The notes under the pieces were generated by a model. That model was given only the letters and a program-made list of their open reading frames with translations, had not been told where the DNA came from and did not search any database. A program made the position numbers and the translations under genes. Below, in pieces: positions 56,801 to 64,000 of a stretch of 64,000 bases of DNA (position 1 is its first letter; every line of letters begins with the position of its first letter). The stretch lies in the NCBI GenBank assembly GCA_030248215.1, contig JASANG010002711.1:1-64000 (forward strand), given 5' to 3'. This DNA comes from Enoplolaimus lenunculus. Taxonomy: Eukaryota; Nematoda; Enoplea; Enoplida; Thoracostomopsidae.

Positions 56801-59800
56801 ACTTTGTTTACAAAAACTTCTTAGGAAATACACGTGATTGATTGTTCTTCGTTCTATGAAAAGAAAATTTCCGTGGAAATTTTTGTGTTTTCGCTAACTT
56901 TGCGCATTGCGCAAAGCTGGCAGACTAGTTTAATTTACTGCGAGAAATAAAAGATGAATTTCGCGTTGAAAATCCAAATAAAATATTTTTAAAACAAGAA
57001 TGAAGTAAAATTATTAACTAAAATAATCATTTTATTAGAACAATAATAAGCGAACCTCAAAACGAGAAAATCCAGAAATTTAGGACGTCTGATGCGGGCT
57101 CGTAGCCAAGGGGATTGGCTGGGGAGCTCAGCCCCCTGGCAAATTTTGGCCCCCTTCCTAGAAAGTTTTGGCCCATGTATAGATCAGGGGCTTCCACTTT
57201 TCCAGGGTGGAAAACTTACGACCAGGAGTGCATCGCAGCCACTCCTGTATGACGACCTGATTTTTCACTGGTTGGTAGGAAAAATCGCGGGCATAGGTTT
57301 TGCTGTGGAAAAGTGTAAAATTCATAAGCCTGCATATTCCCTGGTTCGGTAGGGAAAATCTGTAGTGTAAAGTTTGTTTGGAAAACGGGAAAAGTGGAAA
57401 ATTTAAAAGCTTACATTATTCCTGGGTTGGTAGGGAAAATTTGAAGCATAGGTTTTGGTTGGAAAACGGGAAAAGTGGAAGATTTAAACGCTTTGATTTT
57501 CCCTTGGTTGGTAGGGAAAATCTGTGGTGTAAAAGTTTGTTTGGAAAACGGGAAAAGTGGAAAATTTAAACGCTTTGATTTTCCCTTGGTTGGTAGGGAA
57601 AATCTGTAGTGTAAAAGTTTGTTTGGAAAACGGGAAAGGTGGAAATTCTAAAAGCTTACATTATTCCTGGGTTGGTAGGGAAAATTTGAAGCATAGGTTT
57701 TGGTTGGAAAACGGGAAAAGTGGAAAATTTGAACGCCTAGATTTTCCCTTGGTTGGTAGGGAAAATCTGCAGCATAGGTTTTGGTTGGAAAACGGGAAAA
57801 TTGGAAAATTTAAACGCCTAAATTTACCCTGGGTTGGTAGGAAAATTCTGAAGCATTGGTTTTGTTTTTAAAACGGGAAAAGTGGAAAATTTCTACGTCT
57901 AGATTTCCCCTTGGTTGGAAGGGAAAATCTAAAGCATAGGTTTTGTTTGGAAAATGGGAAAAGTAGAAAATTCCAATGGCGACGCTTTGAGTGACGCCTT
58001 AAGGTTGTAAAAAAGTTTTAATTTGTTTTAAAGACGTTGTTGGCTATGGCCGGAAAGCCGAGGAAACATAAATATATCAAATTTGGTCGTCGCTGACTTC
58101 CAACCCAGGATAAATCTAGGCGTTTAAATTTTCCACTTTTCCCATTTTTCAACAAACAATTATGCTTCATATTTTCCCTACCAACCTAAGGTAAATCTAG
58201 GCCTTTAAATTTTCCACTTTTCCCATTTTCCAACCAAAACCTATATTTCATATTTTCCCTACCAACCTAAGGTAAATCTAGGCCTTTAAATTTTCCACTT
58301 TTCCCATTTTTCAACAAAAACTTATGCTTCATATTTTCCCTACCAACCTAAGGTGAATCTAGGCCTTTAAATTTTCCACTTTTCCCGTTTTCAACCAAAA
58401 CCTATGTTTTAGATTTTCTTTACCAAGCCAGGGTAAGTCTAGGCATTAAAATTTTCAACTTTTCCCGTTTTCCAACCAAAACCTATACTTCAGATATTCC
58501 TCACCAACCCAGGGTAAATCTACGCATTGAAATTTTCCACTTTTCCCGTTTTCCAACCAAAACCTATGCTTCAGATTTTCCCTACCAACCTAACGTAAAT
58601 CTAGGCCTTTAAATTTTCCACTTTTCCCATTTTCCAACCAAAACCTATGCTTCAGATTTTCCCTACCAACCGAAGGTAAATCTAGACCTTTAAATTTTCC
58701 ACTTTTCCGTTTTCCAACCAAAACCTATGCTTCAGATTTTCCGTATCAACCTAACGTAAATCTTGGCCTTTAAATTTACCACTTTTCCCATTTTCCAACC
58801 AAAACCTATGCTTCATATTTTCCCTACCAACCTAAGGTGAATCTAGGCCTTTAAATTTTCCACTTTTCCCGTTTTCAACCAAAACCTATGTTTCAGATTT
58901 TCTTTACCAAGCCAGGGTTAGTCTAGGCATTAAAATTTTCAACTTTTCCCGTTTTACAACCAAAACCTATGCTTCAGATATTCCTCACCAACCCAGGGTA
59001 AATCTACGCATTGAAATTTTCCACTTTTCCCGTTTTCCAACCAAAACCTATGCTTCAGATTTTCCCTACCAACCTAAGGTAAATCTAGGTCTTTAAATTT
59101 TCCACTTTTCCCATTTTCCAACCAAAACCTATGCTTCAGATTTTCCCTACCAACCGAAGGTAAACCTAGGCCTTTAAATTTTCCACTTTTCCCGTTTTCC
59201 AACCAAAACCTATGCTTCAGATTTTCCCTACCAACCTAAGGTAAATCTAGACCTTTAAATTTTCCACTTTTCCCGTTTTCCAACCAAAACCTATGCTTCA
59301 GATTTTCCGTATCAACCTAAGGTAAATCTAGGCCTTTAAATTTTCCACTTTTCCCCTTTTCCAACCAAAACCTATGCTTCAGATTTTCCCTACCAACCTA
59401 AGGTAAATCTTGGTCTTTAAATTTTCCACTTTTCCCATTTTCCAACCAAAACCTATGCTTCATATTTTCCCTACCAACCTAAGGTAAATCTGGGCCTTTA
59501 AATTTTCCACTTTTCCCGTTTTCCAACCAAAATCTATACTTCAGATTTTCCTTACCAAGTCAGGGTAAATCTAAGCATTAAAATTTTCCACTTTTCCCGT
59601 TTTCCAACCAAAACCTATGCCCTACGCTTGAATTTTCCACTTTTCCACTTTTCCCGTTTTCCAACCATCGCTTTAGATTTCTCTTACTAACCAAGAAAGT
59701 ATCTAGGCATTTCAATTTTCCACTTTTCCTGTTTTCCAACCAAAACCTATGATTCAAATTTTCCCTACCAACCCAGGGTAAATATCTAGGCATTAGAATT

Positions 59801-62573
59801 TTCCACTTTTCCCGTTTTCCAACCAAAACCTATGTTTCAGATTTTCCCTACCAACCGAAGGTAAACCTAGGCCTTTAAATTTTCCACTTTTCCCGTTTTC
59901 CAACCAAAACCTATGCTTCAGATTTTCCCTACCAACCTAAGGTAAATCTAGACCTTTAAATTTTCCACTTTTCCGTTTTCCAACCAAAACCTATGCTTCA
60001 GATTTTCCGTATCAACCTAACGTAAATCTAGGCCTTTAAATTTTCCACTTTTCCCCTTTTCCAACCAAAACCTATGCTTCAGATTTTCCCTACCAACCTA
60101 AGGTAAATCTTGGCCTTTAAATTTACCACTTTTCCCATTTTCAACCAAAACCTATGTTTCAGATTTTCTTTACCAAGCCAGGGTTAGTCTAGGCATTAAA
60201 ATTTTCAACTTTTCCCGTTTTACAACCAAAACCTATGCTTCAGATATTCCTCACCAACCCAGGGTAAATCTACGCATTGAAATTTTCCACTTTTCCCGTT
60301 TTCCAACCAAAACCTATGCTTCAGATTTTCCCTACCAACCTAAGGTAAATCTAGGTCTTTAAATTTTCCACTTTTCCCATTTTCCAACCAAAACCTATGC
60401 TTCAGATTTTCCCTACCAACCGAAGGTAAACCTAGGCCTTTAAATTTTCCACTTTTCCCGTTTTCCAACCAAAACCTATGCTTCAGATTTTCCCTACCAA
60501 CCTAAGGTAAATCTAGACCTTTAAATTTTCCACTTTTCCCGTTTTCCAACCAAAACCTATGCTTCAGATTTTCCGTATCAACCTAAGGTAAATCTAGGCC
60601 TTTAAATTTTCCACTTTTCCCCTTTTCCAACCAAAACCTATGCTTCAGATTTTCCCTACCAACCTAAGGTAAATCTTGGTCTTTAAATTTTCCACTTTTC
60701 CCATTTTCCAACCAAAACCTATGCTGCATATTTTCCCTACCAACCTAAGGTAAATCTGGGCCTTTAAATTTTCCACTTTTCCCGTTTTCCAACCAAAATC
60801 TATACTTCAGATTTTCCTTACCAAGCCAGGGTAAATCTAAGCATTAAAATTTTCCGCTTTTCCCGTTTTCCAACCAAAACCTATGCCCTACGCTTGAATT
60901 TTCCACTTTTCCACTTTTCCCGTTTTCCAACCATCGCTTTAGATTTCTATTCCTTTTTTCCCTTTTCCCGTTTTCCAACCAAAACCTATCTTCATTTTCC
61001 CTACCAACCAGTAATCTAGCCTTAATTTTCCCTTTTCCCGTTTTCCAACCAAAACCTATGCCCCCCCCTAGATTTCTTTTACTAACCAAGAAAGTATCTA
61101 GGCATTTCAATTTTCCACTTTTCCTGTTTTCCAACCAAAACCTATGCTTCAAATTTTCCCTACCAACCCAGGGTAAATATCTAGGCATTAGAATTTTCCA
61201 CTTTTCCCGTTTTCCAACCAAAACCTGTGCTTCAGATTTTCCCTACCAACCCAGAATAAAAATCTAGGCATTAGAATTTTCCACTTTTCCCGTTTTCCAA
61301 CCAAAACCTATGCTTCAGATTTCCCTACCAACCCAGCGTAAAAATCTAGGCATTAAAATTTTCCACTTTTCCCGTTTTCCAACCAAAACCTATGCCCTAC
61401 GCTTGAATTTTCCACTTTTCCCGCTTTTCAACCAAAACCTTTGCTTCAGATATTTCTTACTAACCAAGAAAATATCTAGGCATTTCAATTTTCCACTTTT
61501 CCCGTTTTCCAACCAAAACCTACGCTTCTGAATTTCCCTACCAACCCAGGGAAAAATCTAGGCGTTCCAATTTTCCACTTTTCCCGTTTTCCAACCAAAA
61601 CCCATGCTTCAGATTTCCCTACCAACCCAGGGGAAAAATCTAGGCATTTGAATTTTCCACTTTTCCTGTTTTCCAACCAAAACCTATGCTTCAGATTTCC
61701 CTACGAACCCAGGGTAAAATCTAGGCATTAAAATTTTTTAATTTTCCTACCAAATCAGCGGAAAATTTAGCCGTCATACAGGAGTTGCTGCGCTGCACTC
61801 CTGGTTATAAGTTTTCCACCGTGCAAAACTGGAAGCCCCTGTGCTATACATTGGCCAAAGTTTTCAACCTTGCTTGTAACTCATTGAAAACGATTGAATG
61901 CCCCTCCTGAAAATTTTTAGCTCCCTATAGCAAGGCGAGCTGGCTACGGGCCTGGTCTCATAGTTTTTTTACATAGAAATATTTTTAGAAATTTATATTT
62001 GACAAGGGTAGGGAGCAAAATTCAATTTGAAACAAATCAGAAATTTGACACAGGAATACAACTTATCGGGTTCAACTGCTCCAATTTTCGCTCTTTTCGC
62101 AATTATAATGTGTCCTGGTAGATATATACACACGGTCACTGTTAATGTTTTACATGAAAATTAGTTAAATGTCGTCTCAAAACGTTTATTTTACAACATA
62201 TTTAGTTGCAAATTATATTTAAGAATCGTTCTATATTTTTTCATTTTTCCCATTATTTTTCCACCCCTCTCGGAAAAATGAAAAAAAAAAACATTTTTTC
62301 CGGCCAACAACCCTGATCGACGTCCTGTACACTTGACTGTATCTTGCAAAACCTATTTTCGCATAATCGATTATGCCAAACCTGTACCCCCTGAACTTCT
62401 GGCAATCGACACCTACCGTTCACATTGAGTAAGCAACCAGCTCAACGAAATCCACCAAGCGATGGTGAAAGAAATCAGTACTCGCAGCGGTTCTTCCATC
62501 ATCATTGTTTTGAATACAAATTTAAAGTCGACACCAATGTTATTCAACGCTGCAATACTTCGAGTCGCTGCGT
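50834..62573 (-). CDS. KCNN: Small-conductance Ca2+-activated K+ channel (SK/KCNN), 3' six exons
   Basis: Minus-strand exons in order: 62417-62573, 56551-56695, 55713-55823, 54177-54304, 53355-53424, 50834-51205 (stop at 50834-50836). All joins are GT-AG and phase-consistent. They encode the S4-S5 region (TRSIAALNNIGVDFKFVFKT) and S5 ending LTQCER. The pore exon has ITFMSIGYGDIVPKTYCGR with the GYGD filter. S6 continues to ISRKLELSRAEKHVNAFM. The calmodulin-binding domain has AAKVLQQTWMIYK and RIHQRRFLAAIN, and the downstream coiled coil reads KWEQRRLNEQSNTLIDIAK. SK channels sit in the plasma membrane with constitutive calmodulin and open on Ca2+ rise. Exons for S1-S3 and the N-terminus lie beyond 64,000. 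The last exon (124 codons) diverges from vertebrate tails. The first intron seen holds the 4.7-kb foldback element. Confidence 0.94.
51290..51724. mobile_element. GGCC-ended TTAGGC MITE, copy n (longest simple member)
   Basis: Ends GGCCAATGTTACTTTAAGGG and GTCCCTTAAAGTAACATGGG TT, flanks CAATAAGC and CAATAAGG (7 of 8). Inside are four larger steps of about 80-100 bp, each a run of CCTAAG(C/T) hexamers closed by GCGTTGCAAGAATGTGTTCC. It lies in the last KCNN intron. Confidence 0.92.
51894..52185. mobile_element. MITE with CTTGCAGCTGCAAG motifs, copy 1
   Basis: Left end AAAGTCCTATTCACACGTGC is mirrored by AACTTGCACGGATGAATAGC at the right. ACTTGCAGCTGCAA occurs repeatedly inside. A related, longer, more diverged element covers about 62945-63425. 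Confidence 0.7.
52186..53048. other. KCNN intron sequence, no gene seen
   Basis: AT-rich sequence with a CCGGAGCCGGAGG cluster at 53004-53040 (and CGGAAGTGAAAAATACCGAAG near 52705). Nothing coding. Confidence 0.45.
53055..53272. mobile_element. GAGTC foldback element, copy 2
   Basis: CCGCAAAAAGTGGTGAGTCA at left and GATTCACCATTTTTTGAAGT G at right, with palindromic blocks such as GAGTCGAATTTGACT between. GGCTGTCCCGTAGAGTGTCC is a local duplication. Confidence 0.75.
53457..53668. mobile_element. GAGTC foldback element, copy 3
   Basis: CACAGCAAACAATGGTGGGT to ACTCACCATTTTTGGTAGTG, with the same internal blocks as copy 2. The two copies flank the 70-bp KCNN exon 53355-53424. Confidence 0.78.
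53938..54122. mobile_element. GGCC-ended TTAGGC MITE, copy o
   Basis: TGCCAACGTATAGAACAGGG at left, TTCTGCCTCGGATCTTTACA TGGACC at right. The interior CCTAAG repeats are eroded. It ends 55 bp from the KCNN calmodulin-binding exon. Confidence 0.75.
54325..54588. mobile_element. GGCC-ended TTAGGC MITE, copy p, host of a nested copy
   Basis: Left end GGCCAATGTTACTTTTAAGG, right end CGCTTAAAGTAACATGGGC. The GCGTTGCAAACATGTGTTCC spacer is shared with copy n. A smaller relative is inserted at 54389. Confidence 0.8.
54389..54462. mobile_element. GGCC-ended mini-element, copy q, nested in copy p
   Basis: Only 74 bp: GGCCCATGTGAAGATCAGGA at left and CCCTTGTTCTTTACATTGGT C at right. Flanked by a perfect 8-bp repeat CCTAAGCC (54381-54388, 54463-54470), i.e. 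it landed inside the telomere-like array of copy p. Confidence 0.92.
54802..55156. mobile_element. MITE with ACTCTCTAAAAA inverted ends
   Basis: ACTCTCTAAAAGTTTAAACT at the left is mirrored by AGTTTAAGTTTTTAGAGAGT at the right. The interior is rich in TTTAAGCTTAA/TTTAAACT. 355 bp, in a KCNN intron. Confidence 0.8.
55363..55675. repeat. 150-bp tandem duplication of a TTAGGC MITE fragment
   Basis: GACAGCTATGTAGTGCTGG begins at 55363 and 55513. Each copy continues through TTAGGCTTAGG runs to GGAATATGCTTTTACT(A/G)CGG. The outer right end (CCGTTCCTTACATTTGCC) resembles the GGCC-ended family terminus. Confidence 0.82.
56045..56215. repeat. Interspersed repeat of the GGCTCGTAGCC family, reverse copy
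   Basis: CTTTGGCCCCCTTAGAAAAT, ATGTCCCTCCTGCAAATGTT and TGAGCTTAGCTACAGGCCTG follow the family order in reverse. Confidence 0.65.
56286..56370. repeat. Short direct duplication of about 56 bp
   Basis: GATCATGTGTTGCCTC and CAGTCTGCTTGTGGACAC occur twice, about 46-50 bp apart, next to CCGGATAT-type sequence. Confidence 0.7.
57090..57169. repeat. Left half of an interspersed repeat split by the foldback element
   Basis: GGGCTCGTAGCCAAGGGGAT to CCTAGAAAGTTTT is continuous, across the insertion, with the segment at 61857-61955. The join matches the uninterrupted copy at 43191-43352 (reverse complement). Confidence 0.85.
57260..57970 (-). repeat. Left minisatellite arm, about 9 units of 80 bp
   Basis: Each unit contains GGAAAACGGGAAAAGTGGAA and TTGGTAGGGAAAATCTG, i.e. 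the reverse complement of the right arm. Units differ by 5-15 %. Confidence 0.9.
58080..61740 (+). repeat. Right minisatellite arm, about 45 units of 80 bp
   Basis: Each unit contains TTTTCCACTTTTCCCGTTTT, CCAACCAAAACCTATGCTTC and AGATTTTCCCTACCAACC. A higher-order duplication of 1,266 bp is visible: variant marks at 58951 and 59578 recur at 60217 and 60844. Confidence 0.92.
61857..61955. repeat. Right half of the interspersed repeat split by the foldback element
   Basis: It begins with the second copy of AAAGTTTT and continues TTGAATGCCCCTCCTGAAAA TTTTTAG to GAGCTGGCTACGGGCCTG, the remaining part of the family unit. Confidence 0.85.
62088..62316. mobile_element. hAT-like element, right-end copy
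   Basis: TAATGTGTCCTGGTAGA, TATACACACGGTCACTG and the end TTTTTTCCGGCCAACAACCC TG match 37470-37702. The left part is absent. Confidence 0.7.
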
Positions 62574-62608
62574 CTAAAATTAAACCGATCGAGGGGTAAA
62601 CCAGTGGA

Positions 62609-62881
62609 TTAACCCTTTCTCACATTAATATTTTCTATTTCCCCTAAGACCTACTCTTATGCTAGGATTCGAACTCCAGTGGCGACTGGAGTGGGAGGCG
62701 TACACCATCACCACTCAGCTATACGAGCTTGGCGCTCAAGCCCGAGGGGCTCTCACGTCTTGTGGTGATTTAGTACTATGTATACGTGTTGCAATTGTTA
62801 AACACGGTGCGATATATACTATTTAACGTATACAGACTGCGCTGAGTTGCCTACAGGCAACTCAATGTGCGAAGGGGTTAA
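62609..62881 (-). mobile_element. TTAA-flanked MITE with tRNA-like core, copy E
   Basis: TTAACCCTTTCTCACATTAA at left and TGTGCGAAGGGGTTAA at right. On the minus strand it has ATAGCTGAGTGGTGATGG and GAGTTCGAATCC. It sits only about 35 bp upstream of the acceptor of the KCNN exon 62417-62573. Confidence 0.85.
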
Positions 62882-62944
62882 ATAGCAGCAGTCATGCGAA
62901 TGGTAGACTACGACCTTTCTGTTTTAGGTCAGAAATATTCCGGG

Positions 62945-63425
62945 ATAAAGCCCTATTTACACGAGCAAATTTTGCAGCAAAAATCTTGCATGTGCAAAGT
63001 GCATTTATTGGGCGCAAAACAGCATGAAGTTCTTGCAGCTGCAAATTATTCACTGGAATTCGTGCTTTTAAATTTTAAGTCGCACGTAGGGGACGCAGTT
63101 GCAAATCGACTGAATTTTTTTCTTGCACCTGCATTTTGATTAGACAATCGGAAGACATATTGTTGAGCGTTTCTGAATTATTTCAGACTCTTTTTAATTT
63201 ATTCAAAAAGCTTGAATTAAATTCAAATATTAAACTTGTTTGATATTTCCCAATTTAATACGTCGAGGCTGACTGGAACAGTTTTACTCCAATGAGTACT
63301 AAACAGAAACTGTAGGTTTAAAAGAGTACTCAAAAAACTGTTTGAGTAAAGCCTTCTTTACGTGTGAATGTTTCTTGCACCTAAGCTTGCAGCTGCAAGT
63401 TTTTTAAATAATTAATCTGAAGAAC
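62945..63425. mobile_element. MITE with CTTGCAGCTGCAAG motifs, copy 2
   Basis: AAAGCCCTATTTACACGAGC at left resembles the AAAGTCCTATTCACACGTGC end of the element at 51894; CTTTACGTGTGAATGTTTCT lies in the right part. TCTTGCAGCTGCAA motifs recur inside. Borders are approximate. Confidence 0.6.
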
Positions 63426-63469
63426 TTGCACAACATTTTATTTATGATGAATATACACGAAGAATTAAT

Positions 63470-63658
63470 TCATTTAGGCTTAGGCTTAGGCTTAGGAACA
63501 CATTTTTGCAACGCTTAGACTTAGGCTTAGACTTAGGCGTAGACTTAGGCTTAGGCTTAGGCTTAAGCTTAGGAACTCATTTTTGCAAGTCTTAGGCTTA
63601 GTCTTATGCTTAGGAATACGATTAATCTACTGTTTACGCCCCTAAAAGTAACGTCGGC
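63470..63658. mobile_element. GGCC-ended TTAGGC MITE, copy s, left-truncated
   Basis: TTAGGCTTAGGCTTAGG runs separated by AACACATTTTTGCAACGC-type spacers end with CTGTTTACGCCCCTAAAAGT AACGTCGGC, the terminus type of copies a, d and n. Confidence 0.75.
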
Positions 63659-63751
63659 TCCTTGTTGGGCACATGTGAAAGGACCAACTAAGAGCACGGG
63701 GTGGGCCCCTGCGTTGACTTCTTTTAAATGATAGATTCCACCTTATGCCTC

Positions 63752-64000
63752 GACGGTTGCGGTATACTTTTTTACAATTTTCATGCCATCATACGCCGTA
63801 CGCCGTTTTCCAAACCCATATGACATGGTGCAAGAATTGTAGTACTGTTGAAAAGGTTGTGCCATACTTGTCGTACGGCGCTGACCGCCACCCGTCCGGC
63901 GCCGTCCGCTTTCCGGCGTCACTATCCGTCACTATACGGCATCGTCCGTGAATTATTCGCGTACGATATCGCAAAGTGACCGACTGTGACGGACGTCGGC
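63752..64000. repeat. GACGG/CCGTACGG repeat, copy 3 (runs off the window)
   Basis: GTCGTACGGCGCTGACCGCC, CCGTCACTATACGGC and GTGACGGACGTCGGC correspond to the copies at 29018 and 38922. Confidence 0.65.

Larger units (their letters stand above)
57170..61856. mobile_element. 4,687-bp GGCC-ended foldback element carrying minisatellite arms
   Basis: It opens GGCCCATGTATAGATCAGGG and closes GGAAGCCCCTGTGCTATACA TTGGCC. The inverted ends extend about 87 bp (shared ACCAGGAGTGCA and ACTCCTGTATGACG). Perfect 8-bp duplications AAAGTTTT lie at 57162-57169 and 61857-61864. Between the ends are two opposed minisatellite arrays (57260-57970 and 58080-61740) around a unique 110-bp centre. No transposase frame exists; the long frames seen are only read-through of the 80-bp unit. 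It lies in a KCNN intron. Confidence 0.92.

Noticed and set aside
57378-61676. Several 60-125-codon frames with repeated RFWLENGKSGKF-type peptides
   Set aside because: They are read-throughs of the 80-bp minisatellite unit on both strands, change frame from unit to unit and have no start context or homology.

Overview
This window comes from the nuclear genome of a multicellular animal, almost certainly an invertebrate. Four spliced protein genes with clean GT-AG introns are buried in AT-rich DNA packed with small non-autonomous DNA transposons (MITEs), tRNA-derived SINEs, minisatellites and tandem duplications. There are no rRNA genes, operons or CRISPR arrays. I cannot name the species. (TTAGGC)n, the nematode telomere hexamer, is abundant here, but it sits inside transposons and so does not identify a nematode.

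Layout. Positions 1-5,763 hold three copies of a tandemly duplicated, apparently non-coding unit with conserved hairpin arrays. Positions 6,301-8,859 (minus) hold the 3' half of a PI-PLC X-domain (PLCXD) gene. Positions 9,000-13,300 hold SINEs and other repeats. Positions 13,318-33,318 (plus) hold a complete 25-exon SMARCC (BAF155/BAF170/Moira/SWSN-1) chromatin-remodelling gene. My hand splicing gives one continuous frame of 1,786 codons with N-terminal module, SWIRM, SANT, leucine-zipper-like helix and a long P/Q/G-rich tail. Positions 33,978-38,062 hold transposon remnants and a LINE 3' end. Positions 38,201-40,435 (minus) and 45,928-49,265 (plus) are a divergent pair of two-exon SLC22-type transporter genes, each 571 codons. 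Positions 50,834-62,573 (minus) are six exons of a small-conductance calcium-activated potassium channel (KCNN/SK) gene whose 5' exons lie beyond the window.

The most unusual content is a family of mobile elements beginning and ending in GGCC(C/A)ATG...CAT(T/G)GGCC and flanked by 8-bp target-site duplications. Small members (about 75-435 bp) carry interspersed telomere-like TTAGGC arrays. One 4,687-bp member in a KCNN intron carries two opposed arrays of an approximately 80-bp minisatellite, giving a giant foldback structure. This looks like a vehicle that disperses satellite DNA. The second striking feature is the SLC22 pair: exon 1 is nearly identical between the two genes while exon 2 is strongly diverged, as expected from gene conversion between inverted paralogues. 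Further MITE families include TTAA-flanked elements with pol III A/B-box-like sequence and several nested insertions.

The genes are unrelated in function (phosphoinositide or lipid signalling, chromatin remodelling, organic-ion transport, potassium conductance) and show no sign of joint regulation, apart from the head-to-head SLC22 pair, which shares one 5.5-kb upstream interval.
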